Assembly (NCBI RefSeq): GCF_030142045.1
Contig: NZ_CP126242.1
Span: 2,418,001 to 2,482,000 of the forward strand
Reading direction: 5' to 3'
DNA: 64,000 nt
Origin: Arthrobacter sp. zg-Y919
Lineage (GTDB): Bacteria > Actinomycetota > Actinomycetes > Actinomycetales > Micrococcaceae
Notes under the pieces: generated by a model
What the model saw: only the letters and a program-made list of their open reading frames with translations
What the model was told of the DNA's origin: nothing
Database searches by the model: none
Position numbers and translations under genes: made by a program
Shown here: positions 51,226 to 59,671 of the stretch, piece by piece
Numbering within the stretch: position 1 is the stretch's first letter
How the letters are laid out: the number at the start of each line of letters is the position of its first letter

Positions 51226-52626
51226 GTGAGCATAGTGCCAAACCACGTTTCAGATGGCCTCTTCCTGGGTGGAAGATACCGGCTCCTGAATCAGATTGGG
51301 GCAGGTGCCATGGGCACCGTCCACCGGGCCATGGATGAGTTCCTCGGCCGCGACGTCGCGGTGAAGATTATCCGCCCGTCAGCCACCAGCGAGACGGACC
51401 TGCGGCGCAGCGACGCCGAGGCCAAAATCCTCGCGCGCCTGAACCACCACAGCCTCGTCACCCTGCTCGACGCCGGGTCGGACACTTCCGATCCCGAATC
51501 GCCGCTGATCTATCTGGTCATGGAACTTGTTGACGGCCTGGACCTCCGCGAACGGCTGAAAGAGGGCACGCTGCCCCGCCGGCAGGCCGCGCTTCTTGGT
51601 TACGACCTCGCCATCGGTCTGGAATACATCCACGACAACGGCGTCGTGCACCGGGACGTCAAGCCCGCCAACATCATGCTGTTCGACTACAGGAGCGCCG
51701 ATGCCCGGATCCGGGCCAAGCTCACCGACTTCGGCGTCGCACTGGTCGCCAATGATCCACAGTCGCAGCACGGCACGTTCTCCGGTACCGCAGCGTTCAT
51801 GAGCCCGGAACAGGCCCGCGGCGAACAAGCCGGACCCTGGAGTGATGTCTACTCCCTGGGCCTTGTGCTGCTTCAGTGCCTCACCGGCAAGCATGCCTTC
51901 CCGGGACCCGCGCTGGAAAGCGCCCTCGCACGCCTTCTCCGGGACCCTGAGATCCCCGCAGAGCTGGGCGGAGACTGGGAACCCCTGCTGCGGGCCATGA
52001 CCGCCCAGGACCCCGCAGAGCGCCCCAGCGCCCACGACGTCTCCCAGGTCCTGTACGACATGATTGTCGCTGCACGCGGCAGGCACCGGGTGGATCCGGA
52101 AATCATCCCCGCTAACGAGGCACGGCGGATGGACGCGGTCCGCCGCTACGACTTGCTGGACACTCCCCCGGACGGCGCCTTCGACCGGGTCACTGCACTG
52201 GCATCCCGCATCTTCGATGTCCCCGTCGCTATCGTCAGCGTGGTGGACGCCGACCGGATCTGGTTCAAGTCACATCACGGCACCGAAGCCGTCGAGATCG
52301 GCCGCGACCCGGGCCTGTGTGCCTCCGCCATCCTGCAGGACGATGTGTACGTTGTGGACGATGCCCGCCGGGATCCGCGGACGCTGGCTAACCCACTGGT
52401 GGCCGGAGACTTCGGCCTTCAGTTTTATGCCGGTGTTCCGCTGCAGACCAGCGACGGATATAACCTCGGCACGTTCTGCATCCTGGATACGGAACCACGC
52501 GCCTTCTCCTCCGAGGACACTGCCACCCTGCAGGACCTGGCCGCGATTGTCATGAATGACCTGGAAATGCGCCTCGAGAGCCGGCGCGCGGGCGGCGCAG
52601 GACAGCCGGCGCCGCTGCAGCAGTAG
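51226..52626 (+). CDS. soluble Ser/Thr protein kinase with C-terminal GAF domain
   Basis: This 466-residue protein has a complete Hanks-type kinase at about residues 17-280: Gly loop GAGAMG, Lys47 in AVKII, Asp144 in HRDVKPAN, DFG at 168-170 and MSPEQA. A GAF domain at about 315-450 follows a short linker (ANEARRMDAVRRYDLLDTPP, typical of sensory GAF modules). No membrane segment is seen, so it is cytosolic, unlike PknB-type kinases. I chose GTG 51226, with GAGGG upstream; two overlapping TATGCT motifs just before it may be -10 elements. The signal and targets are unknown. Confidence 0.88.
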   Translation: MSIVPNHVSDGLFLGGRYRLLNQIGAGAMGTVHRAMDEFLGRDVAVKIIRPSATSETDLRRSDAEAKILARLNHHSLVTLLDAGSDTSDPESPLIYLVMELVDGLDLRERLKEGTLPRRQAALLGYDLAIGLEYIHDNGVVHRDVKPANIMLFDYRSADARIRAKLTDFGVALVANDPQSQHGTFSGTAAFMSPEQARGEQAGPWSDVYSLGLVLLQCLTGKHAFPGPALESALARLLRDPEIPAELGGDWEPLLRAMTAQDPAERPSAHDVSQVLYDMIVAARGRHRVDPEIIPANEARRMDAVRRYDLLDTPPDGAFDRVTALASRIFDVPVAIVSVVDADRIWFKSHHGTEAVEIGRDPGLCASAILQDDVYVVDDARRDPRTLANPLVAGDFGLQFYAGVPLQTSDGYNLGTFCILDTEPRAFSSEDTATLQDLAAIVMNDLEMRLESRRAGGAGQPAPLQQ

Positions 52627-52645
52627 CCACGCAGCAGGACAAGAG

Positions 52646-52693
52646 CACAGCAGAAAGGGCGCCTCCCAACCGGGAGGCGCCCTTTCTGCTGTG
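52646..52693. terminator. bidirectional terminator, 22-bp stem
   Basis: A perfect 22-base inverted repeat (beginning CACAGCAGAAAGGGCGCC) around AACC separates the convergent kinase and helicase genes. Both ends carry TTTCTGC-type tails. Confidence 0.92.
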
Positions 52694-52749
52694 CGGCCTT
52701 GTTTGTGCGGCCATGCATGCGGCGCCGGGTTTACCGGCGCCGCTGCTTC

Positions 52750-54648
52750 CTAGTCGCGGAAGCGGGGCTTGCGGGCGCCGGCAGCGGCACTGTCGCGGAA
52801 GCCGCCTTCACGCTTCTTGAACGGGCGGTCGCTGCCGCGGTCTCCGAAGGAACGCTCGCCGTCGCGCTTCTTGAAATCCTTCTTGAAGCCGCCGCGGTCG
52901 GCGCGGTCGTTGAAGCTGCCGCCGCCTTCACGCTCGCGGGCCGGCTTGCGTCCCTTATCCAGCTCGAGGTGGATCAGCTCGCCGCCGATCCGGGTGCGGG
53001 ACAGGGCGCGCAGCTGGTCCTTGGAAAGGTCAGCAGGCAGTTCAACCAAGGTGTGGTCGGCACGGATGTCGATGCCGCCGATCTGCGCGGAGGACAGGCC
53101 GCCCTCGTTGGCAATGGCGCCGACAATCGAACCGGGCAGCACGCGCTGGCGGCGGCCGACGGCGATGCGGTACGTTGCATTGCCTTCGGTCAGCGGACGC
53201 GTCGGGCCGCGGGAGCCGACGCCGTCGTTGCGGCCTTCGGAACGCTCGCGCTGACGGGCCGGAGCCACCGGGATTTCCCGCAGCAGCAGATCGCGGCCAC
53301 CCTGGGCCATGACGGCCAGGGCTGCTGCAACGTCTTCGGCGGGAACCTCGTGCTCGGCCAGGTACTTGGTCACCAGGTCCCGGAACACCGCGATGTCCTC
53401 GGAACCGAGGGTTTCCGTGATCTTCTCGGAGAACTTGGCCAGGCGCTTCTCGTTGACGACGTCGACGCTCGGCAGCTGCATGTGCTCCACCGGCTGGCGG
53501 GTTGCCTTTTCAATGGCCCGCAGCAGGTACTTCTCACGCGGGGTCATGAACAGGATGGCGTCGCCGGTGCGTCCTGCACGGCCGGTGCGGCCGATGCGGT
53601 GGACGTAGGACTCGGTGTCATGCGGGATGTCGTAGTTGACGACGTGGCTGATGCGCTCGACGTCGAGGCCGCGGGCGGCAACATCCGTGGCAACCAGGAT
53701 GTCGATCTTGCCGTCGCGCAGTGCCTCGACCGTACGCTCACGCTGCTGCTGCGGGATGTCGCCGTTGATGGCGGCGGCGCTGTAGCCGCGGTCCTTGAGC
53801 TTGTCGGCCAGGTCTTCGGTGGCAGCCTTGGTCCGGACGAACGCGATGACGCCGTCGAAGTCTTCGGTTTCCAGGATGCGGGTCATAGCATCCAGCTTGT
53901 GCGGGCCCATGACCTGCACGTAGCGCTGGCGGGTGTTCGCACCGGTGGTGGTCTTGGACTTGACCGTGATTTCCGCAGCGTTGTTCAGGTACTTCTTGGC
54001 AATCTTGCGGATGGCCGGCGGCATGGTCGCGGAGAACAGCGCAACCTGCTTGCTTGCCGGAGTGGAGGAAAGGATCTGCTCCACGTCTTCGGCGAAGCCC
54101 ATGCGGAGCATTTCGTCGGCCTCATCGAGCACGAGGTACTCGAGGTTGGACAGGTCCAGGGAACCCTTGGCGATGTGGTCAATCACACGGCCGGGGGTGC
54201 CCACAACAACCTGGGCGCCGCGGCGGAGGCCGTTGAGCTGGGGGCCGTAGGCGGAGCCGCCGTACACGGGAAGCACGGTGATGCCATCCATGTGGACGGC
54301 GTAGGACGTGAAGGCTTCTGCGGACTGCAGGGCCAGTTCACGGGTGGGTGCCAGTACCAGCACCTGGGTGTCCTTGGTTGCCGGGCGTCCGGCGAGCAGG
54401 GACAGGGCCGGGACGGCGAATGCGGCAGTCTTGCCGGTACCCGTCTGGGCCAGGCCGACGACGTCGCGGCCTTCGAGCAGCAGGGGGATGGTGGCTGCCT
54501 GGATGGGGGACGGCGTCACATAGCCGACATCCTTGAGGGCTGCCAGGACGCGCTCGTCCAGTCCGAAGTCACTGAACAGCACTGTGTTCTCTTCGGGTTC
54601 GGGAGCGGCGTTTTCGACGGTGCTGTTTTCCAGCGGAGCTTCAGACAA
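52750..54648 (-). CDS. deaD: DEAD-box RNA helicase (CsdA/DeaD type)
   Basis: This 632-residue helicase has all core motifs: Q motif with PSPIQ, AQTGTGKT, PTREL, GTPGR, DEAD at about residues 175-178, SAT, and HRIGRTGRAGR. A DbpA-like RNA-binding domain follows (YRIAVGRRQRVLPGSIVGAI), then a basic Gly/Arg/Asp tail with FKKRxG repeats. I chose TTG 54648 (MSEAPLENS), which has GAGGA at seven bases; an earlier in-frame start is not supported. The 353-base gap upstream gives it a long leader, as is common for cold-shock helicases. Confidence 0.93.
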   Translation of the reverse strand: MSEAPLENSTVENAAPEPEENTVLFSDFGLDERVLAALKDVGYVTPSPIQAATIPLLLEGRDVVGLAQTGTGKTAAFAVPALSLLAGRPATKDTQVLVLAPTRELALQSAEAFTSYAVHMDGITVLPVYGGSAYGPQLNGLRRGAQVVVGTPGRVIDHIAKGSLDLSNLEYLVLDEADEMLRMGFAEDVEQILSSTPASKQVALFSATMPPAIRKIAKKYLNNAAEITVKSKTTTGANTRQRYVQVMGPHKLDAMTRILETEDFDGVIAFVRTKAATEDLADKLKDRGYSAAAINGDIPQQQRERTVEALRDGKIDILVATDVAARGLDVERISHVVNYDIPHDTESYVHRIGRTGRAGRTGDAILFMTPREKYLLRAIEKATRQPVEHMQLPSVDVVNEKRLAKFSEKITETLGSEDIAVFRDLVTKYLAEHEVPAEDVAAALAVMAQGGRDLLLREIPVAPARQRERSEGRNDGVGSRGPTRPLTEGNATYRIAVGRRQRVLPGSIVGAIANEGGLSSAQIGGIDIRADHTLVELPADLSKDQLRALSRTRIGGELIHLELDKGRKPAREREGGGSFNDRADRGGFKKDFKKRDGERSFGDRGSDRPFKKREGGFRDSAAAGARKPRFRD

Positions 54649-55001
54649 GAGGTAATCCTCATTCAATCGGGGAGCAGGCAACCATGAGGCTGCAGGACGT
54701 AAGTCCGGCGCTGTTGCAATCCCAGGCAGGACTTTCCGTCACAGCTGTGGGCCGATTTCACTGGATTGTGTCTACGACCGGTGTGACGATTTCTTTGCCG
54801 GCGCTCCCCAAAAGATGAATCTGCCCGCATAAGAAATGCGGGCCCCAACACAACGTACCGTACGGGTTTCGGTGAATATCTCGAATGAACCGCAGGAAAA
54901 TAAGGGAATACCGGAGTGGGGGATGTGTTCCAGTGTACGGCATCGCGGTCTCCGGTGCATGGCCGGGGGCGGTGAGCTTCGGCACACCGGCTTCCGGACG
55001 G
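54649..55001 (-). other. helicase leader/intergenic region
   Basis: This 353-base gap contains no gene I can support. It holds the hairpin at 54823-54843 and, between that and the helicase TTG, a stretch with no clear promoter hexamers. If transcribed as a leader, it would be long enough for cold-responsive folding, but I see no definite motif. Confidence 0.4.
54823..54843 (-). terminator. hairpin downstream of the GT87-MOSC genes
   Basis: GCCCGCAT-AAGAA-ATGCGGGC is a perfect 8-bp stem, followed on the minus strand by AGATTCATCTTTTG. It lies about 160 bases after the MOSC stop and before the helicase leader, so it may end the upstream unit. Confidence 0.5.
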
Positions 55002-55379
55002 TCAGGGAGAGGCCGGTTCGGGCAGTGTGGACCGTGCTGTCTTCGTGGCCTGTGTGCGCAGTGCCTTGAGGATCTCCGGGGACAACACCACTTCGTCCAG
55101 CCCGGCCAGGCGCAGGTTTTCACCGAACAGGCCCGGCGGGATGTCGTGTCCCAGTTCCTGCGCCCAGTAGTCGGCATCATCCTGGGAGTAGGCGTAGATC
55201 GCCTTGGATTCGCCGCCGTGGTGCTTGCGGCTGGCCTGCAGGTCCCCGGTCAGCCCCAGGGGATGCACCTGGACCGGGCCGTCCACGGGACGCTTATCGA
55301 TGGCCGTGACACCGGTGGCGTCCTTGGTGGGCAGGAGCCCGTGCACCAGGCAGACAGCGAGCAGGGAACCGGTTCCCAT
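55002..55379 (-). pseudogene. truncated MOSC-domain protein
   Basis: The first about 95 residues match MOSC-domain proteins (beginning MGTGSLLAVCLVHGLLPTKD, then RKHHGGESKAIYAYSQDDADYW and PPGLFGENL). MOSC domains bind molybdenum-cofactor sulfur through a conserved Cys in their second half. Here, right after GENLRLAGLD, the sequence changes to unrelated EVVLSPEILKALRT and stops at residue 125, so about half the domain, including the Cys region, is missing. No other frame downstream restores it. It may be a deletion remnant; a short functional form is possible. It follows GT87 by nine bases. Confidence 0.6.
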
Positions 55380-55388
55380 GCCCGCAGT

Positions 55389-56678
55389 CTAGGGCTGCGG
55401 CTCCGTGGCACGCAGCAGTTCGGGCGGGTTGTTACGCCACCAGTTGCGCGGGCGGCTTCCCCAGAATCCGGCGAACCACCAGGCCAGCAGCCCGATGCCC
55501 CAGAACACACCGAGGCTCGACGCCATCAGCCACGGCTCGGGAAGCTGGGAATCCAGGTTGGGGGCGTTGAACAGTTCGCCGATGGTCTTGGGCGAGTAAA
55601 TGAAGATGACCAGCGAAGATACCAGCAGGATGAGGCCGGTGATGCGCAGCTTCCGCTGCCCCGGACCCAGGTCCATGATGTTCCGCGCCAGGACGGGGAT
55701 GAAGAGAGCCACCCAAACCCAGTGGTGGGACCACGACACGGGGGAAATCAGCAGCATCAGCAGCGCGGTGGCGGCCAGTGCGGTGAAGGTCTGCCCGCGG
55801 TTGCCGGCGATGCGGACGACGACGGCCGTGGCCGCAACGGCCAGCAGGGACAGGAGGAGCCACGGGATGTCGACGGGGAAATCCGGGCCGCCGAAGTGCA
55901 GGATCGCGCCCTTGATCGAGAGATTGTCCACGTAGCCGGCCCCGCCGATCCGGGAAGTGTCCGGCAGCAGGTCCACCCAATACGTGCGCGATTCCCGCGG
56001 AAGGATCAGGAAGCCCAGGGCGAAGGTCGCGAGGAAGCCGTAGGCCATGTTGCGCAGGCCCCGCCAGTCCCCCCGGGCCAGGAAGTACAGGCCGAAGACC
56101 AGCGGAGTCAGTTTCAGTCCTGCTGCCACCCCGGTGAGCAGTCCGGTGGGCCAGCCGTCCTTCTTGATCACGAAATCGGCCATGATCACCCCGAAGAGCA
56201 GGATATTGATCTGCCCGAAGGCGGAGGTTTCACGCCAGGGTCCGAGCAGCACGACAAGGCCGGTGCCGGCGATCGCCAGGGGCCGCAGCCAGGGGTGGCG
56301 CAGCACATCCATGGCACCGCTGCGGCGGAAGACATAGCGGACCGCCCAGACGGCGGTGGCCGCGGCAATCGCAAGGGAGATGCCGGTGAAGATATTCAGC
56401 CCCGTACCCTGCCCGAACGGGGCAAGCACGGCAAAGACCAACGCTGCGAAGGGTGGGTAGGTAAAGAGCAGGCTGCTGTCGGCGTCGTACTGGACCGCCT
56501 TCGTGTAGAGCTCTCCGGCGGCGTCGAGCACGCTCTGCCCGCCGGAAAGATAGACACTGAAGTCCAGGCCGTGGCGCGGCGATAAATCGAAAGCTGTCCA
56601 TACGAGCAGCCCGGCAACTGCCAGCGCCCCCAGGGTCGCAGCGGTCCGCACGACAGCGGATCGGTGGATCTGGCCCAT
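55389..56678 (-). CDS. GT87-family mannosyltransferase-like membrane protein
   Basis: This 429-residue protein of the DUF2029/GT87 family has about ten transmembrane segments. An early acidic motif in RHGLDFSVYLSGGQ (Asp about residue 39) is the expected catalytic site, and FTYPPFAALVFA and SHHWVWVALFIPVL are family segments. GT87 enzymes such as PimE add alpha-1,2-mannose from polyprenyl-phosphate-mannose to glycolipids outside the membrane. The acceptor here is unknown; lipomannan or phosphatidylinositol mannosides are candidates. Confidence 0.85.
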   Translation of the reverse strand: MGQIHRSAVVRTAATLGALAVAGLLVWTAFDLSPRHGLDFSVYLSGGQSVLDAAGELYTKAVQYDADSSLLFTYPPFAALVFAVLAPFGQGTGLNIFTGISLAIAAATAVWAVRYVFRRSGAMDVLRHPWLRPLAIAGTGLVVLLGPWRETSAFGQINILLFGVIMADFVIKKDGWPTGLLTGVAAGLKLTPLVFGLYFLARGDWRGLRNMAYGFLATFALGFLILPRESRTYWVDLLPDTSRIGGAGYVDNLSIKGAILHFGGPDFPVDIPWLLLSLLAVAATAVVVRIAGNRGQTFTALAATALLMLLISPVSWSHHWVWVALFIPVLARNIMDLGPGQRKLRITGLILLVSSLVIFIYSPKTIGELFNAPNLDSQLPEPWLMASSLGVFWGIGLLAWWFAGFWGSRPRNWWRNNPPELLRATEPQP

Positions 56679-56837
56679 TGTTCTCCCTGCAAGACTGCCG
56701 GCCGCGCCCGTGGCGCCACATAGCGTTTGTTCGCCGATATTGACTTTGGCAAGTCTACCGGCCAGCCTGCCACTGCTCCCCCGCTGGAGGGCAGGCGATA
56801 GGCTGGCCGAACCAGATCAGCAAGCGAAAGGTCCTCC

Positions 56838-58016
56838 ATGTCCCCCGCGCTTCGAGCCTTCACCAATGCCCATGTGGTTCCGGTCACGGGCCGGCCCTTC
56901 CACGGCACGGTCCTCATTGAAGACGGACGGATCCTGGACCTGGGCCCCGGGGTCGCGGTACCCGGCGGCGCGGAGGTGTTAGATGCCGGTGGCCAGTGGC
57001 TGCTGCCCGGGCTGGTGGATGCGCACACCCACCTGGGCGTGCATGAAGAGGGCGAGGGCTGGGCGGGCAACGACTCCAACGAAATGACGGACCCGGTGAT
57101 GGCCGGCGTCCGGGCGGTGGATGCGGTCAACCCCTTCGACACGGGGTTCGACGACGCCCTGGCCGGCGGCGTGACCACGGTGAACATCAACCCCGGTTCC
57201 GGCAATCCCATCGGCGGGCAGGCGGTCGCCCTGCACACCCACGGGCGCTACCTGGAGGAAATGGTGCTGCGCGCACCCAGCGGCCTGAAATCAGCCCTGG
57301 GCGAGAACCCGAAGCGCATCTACAGCGACAAGAAACAGACACCCTCCACCCGTTTGGGCACCGCCATGGTCATCCGGCAGGCCTTTATGGATGCACAGAA
57401 CTACCTGGGCAAGGCGGACCCCAACACCCGCGACCCGCACCTGGAAGCACTGGCCATGGTGCTGCGCCGGGAAATCCCGTGGCGCCAGCACGCCCACCGG
57501 GCCGACGACATCGGCACGGCCCTGCGGCTCGCGGACGAGTTCGGCTACGACCTGGTACTGGACCACGGCACCGAGGCGCACCTCCTGGCCGATGTCCTGG
57601 CCGAACGGGGCGTACCCGTCCTGATCGGTCCGCTGTTCACCACCCGTTCAAAGGTGGAGCTGCGTGGACGGAGCATGGCCAACCCCGGGAAACTGGCCGC
57701 CGCCGGAGTGGAAATCTCCATCATTACCGACCATCCGGTAGTGCCCATCAACTTCCTGATCTACCAGGCGGCGCTCGCCGTCAAGGAGGGGCTTGGCCGC
57801 GAAGAGGCGCTGCGTGCCGTGACCATCAACCCCGCCCGTGTGCTGGGCCTTGCGGACCGGCTCGGCTCGCTGGAACCCGGCAAGGACGCGGACCTGGTCC
57901 TGTGGAGCGGTGACCCGCTGGACGTGATGCAGCGGGCGCTGAAGGTGTGGATCGGCGGCCGGGAGGTCTACCGCTACGACCTCGAGGCCCGCGAGCAGAT
58001 GGTGGCACCACGCTGA
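56838..58016 (+). CDS. amidohydrolase (imidazolonepropionase/dihydroorotase-like fold)
   Basis: This 392-residue metal-dependent hydrolase has the first metal motif DAHTHLGVHEEGEG near residues 61-74, further His in RQHAHRADDI and DHGTEAHLL, and the late Asp in IITDHPVVP. The C terminus NPARVLGLADRLGSLEPGKDADLVLWSGDP is typical of the superfamily. The substrate cannot be told from sequence. Its stop overlaps the ATG of the next gene by one base (TGATG). Confidence 0.87.
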   Translation: MSPALRAFTNAHVVPVTGRPFHGTVLIEDGRILDLGPGVAVPGGAEVLDAGGQWLLPGLVDAHTHLGVHEEGEGWAGNDSNEMTDPVMAGVRAVDAVNPFDTGFDDALAGGVTTVNINPGSGNPIGGQAVALHTHGRYLEEMVLRAPSGLKSALGENPKRIYSDKKQTPSTRLGTAMVIRQAFMDAQNYLGKADPNTRDPHLEALAMVLRREIPWRQHAHRADDIGTALRLADEFGYDLVLDHGTEAHLLADVLAERGVPVLIGPLFTTRSKVELRGRSMANPGKLAAAGVEISIITDHPVVPINFLIYQAALAVKEGLGREEALRAVTINPARVLGLADRLGSLEPGKDADLVLWSGDPLDVMQRALKVWIGGREVYRYDLEAREQMVAPR

Positions 58017-58456
58017 TGGGTCCCCGTTCCAGCGGCTCCGCACCGGGCACTCCCCCGCGCACTCCGCCGCCCGGCATCATCAGGGCTGCGGGCGCTGCCT
58101 GGCTGGTGGCTGGCGTGTTGGTGGCGACCGCCGGGGTCTCGTTTATCATCTCCGCCCGGACCCAGCACCAGGACAGCAGTGCGCTGACCCTGCTGGGGGT
58201 ATTGGCCCTGGTGCTGGCAGCTGTGAGCGCCTACAGCGTGGTCCGGCTGCGGTCGGGAAAGCGCAGTGCCCGGGAAACACTGAGCAGCATCGGCATCATT
58301 GCCGGATTCCCGTTCCTCTTCCGCGGCCCGGCACTGGTGTCCGTGGGCGTGGTACTCCTGGCCTGCACGGCGCTGCTCTGGCTGCCGCAGAGCAACAGGT
58401 ATTTCCAGCTCCGTGACCCAAAGAAGCGCAGGGCCCGCAGGGGGAACGGGTCCTAG
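58016..58456 (+). CDS. small membrane protein, unknown
   Basis: This 146-residue protein starts on the last base of the amidohydrolase gene and is coupled to it. It has a Pro-rich N terminus, then about four membrane segments (AAWLVAGVLVATAGVSFII, LTLLGVLALVLAAVSAYSV, GIIAGFPFLFRGPALVSVGV and the segment after it) and a basic tail RDPKKRRARRGN. I recognise no family. Its stop codon and that of metB share the bases CTAG. Confidence 0.75.
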   Translation: MGPRSSGSAPGTPPRTPPPGIIRAAGAAWLVAGVLVATAGVSFIISARTQHQDSSALTLLGVLALVLAAVSAYSVVRLRSGKRSARETLSSIGIIAGFPFLFRGPALVSVGVVLLACTALLWLPQSNRYFQLRDPKKRRARRGNGS

Positions 58457-59598
58457 AGCTGTCCCAGCGCGGAGTCGAGGTCAGCGATGAGGTCCTCGAT
58501 ATCCTCCAGCCCCACCGAAAGCCGCAGCAGGTTTTCCGGCACGGCCAGGGCGGTGCCCTTGACGGAGGCGTGCGTCATCTCGGACGGGTAGTTCATCAGC
58601 GACTCCACCCCGCCCAGGGACTCGGCCAGCAGGAACAGCCGGGTGGATTCGGCCACCTTCCGCGCCGCAGCCTCGCCGCCCTTGAAGGACACCGAAACCA
58701 TGCCCCCGAAGTCCTTCATCTGGGCCTTGGCGAGGTCATGGCCGGGATGCTCTTCCAGTCCCGGATACAGCACGTGCTCCACCGCCGGCTGCTCCTTCAG
58801 CCACTTCGCCACGGCCATGGCGTTGGCTGAGTGCCGGTCCATCCGCACCGCGAGGGTCTTGAGCCCGCGGGTGGTCAGCCAGGCTTCCATCGGTGCGGAT
58901 ACCGCCCCAACGGCGAACTGGATGAAGCCGATCTCCTCCGCGTTTCCGTCATCATTCAGGATCACGGCGCCGCCCACGGCGTCGGAGTGCCCGCCGATGT
59001 ACTTGGTGGTCGAATGCACCACGATGTCGGCGCCCAGCGTCAGCGGCTGCTGCAGGTAGGGGGACGCAAAGGTGTTGTCGACCACCAGGAGAGCGCCGGC
59101 GTCGTGCGCGGCCTGGGCCGTGGCGGCGATGTCGCTGATCTTCATCATCGGGTTCGACGGCGTTTCCAGCCAGACCATTTTTGTGTTCCCGGCCGCGACT
59201 GCGGCTGCCACTGCGTCGGCGTCGGACATGTCCACTGCTGTGTTGGTGATCCCCCATTTGCCCAGGACCTTGTTGATCAGCCGGTAAGTTCCGCCGTAGG
59301 CATCATTGCCCAGCACAATGTGGTCCCCCGGGGCCAGCAGCGCCCGGATCAGGGCGTCTTCCGCGGCCAGGCCCGAGCTGAAGGAGAAGGCGTGCCTTCC
59401 ACCCTCCAGGGCAGCGAGCTGTTCCTGCAGGGAGTCCCGGGTGGGGTTGGTGCCGCGCCCGTACTCATAGCCGTTGCGGAGGCCGCCGATGCCGTCCTGG
59501 GCGTAGGTGGTGCTCTGGTACAGGGGCGGAATAACCGCTCCGGTGGTGGGATCGGGGGCCTGGCCCGCATGGATGGCGCGGGTGCTGAAGCTCGTCAT
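58453..59598 (-). CDS. metB: cystathionine gamma-synthase/lyase
   Basis: This 381-residue Cys/Met-metabolism PLP enzyme has the PLP lysine in VVHSTTKYIGGHSDAVGG at about residue 198 and the N-terminal TRAIHAGQAPDPTTGAVIPPLYQ. Family members make cystathionine from O-acetyl- or O-succinyl-homoserine or cleave it to cysteine; the next gene is cystathionine beta-synthase, so reverse transsulfuration (lyase) is as plausible as synthesis. ATG with AAGGAC upstream. It follows cbs by 73 bases in the same direction. Confidence 0.92.
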   Translation of the reverse strand: MTSFSTRAIHAGQAPDPTTGAVIPPLYQSTTYAQDGIGGLRNGYEYGRGTNPTRDSLQEQLAALEGGRHAFSFSSGLAAEDALIRALLAPGDHIVLGNDAYGGTYRLINKVLGKWGITNTAVDMSDADAVAAAVAAGNTKMVWLETPSNPMMKISDIAATAQAAHDAGALLVVDNTFASPYLQQPLTLGADIVVHSTTKYIGGHSDAVGGAVILNDDGNAEEIGFIQFAVGAVSAPMEAWLTTRGLKTLAVRMDRHSANAMAVAKWLKEQPAVEHVLYPGLEEHPGHDLAKAQMKDFGGMVSVSFKGGEAAARKVAESTRLFLLAESLGGVESLMNYPSEMTHASVKGTALAVPENLLRLSVGLEDIEDLIADLDSALGQL

Positions 59599-59671
59599 GG
59601 TGTCCTTCCTTGCGCCGGCGGCAGCCGGCAGGTTGGTACTTCGCAGCGGTTCCGACCCGGGGTTGGCCGGG

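Noticed and set aside
54758..55180. Alternative frame that might rescue the MOSC C terminus
   Set aside because: Reading it gives Arg/Pro-rich sequence without any MOSC motif, so a simple frameshift does not explain the truncation.
59599..59671. Possible SAM or T-box riboswitch before metB
   Set aside because: The gap is only 73 bases and shows no conserved riboswitch core or terminator.
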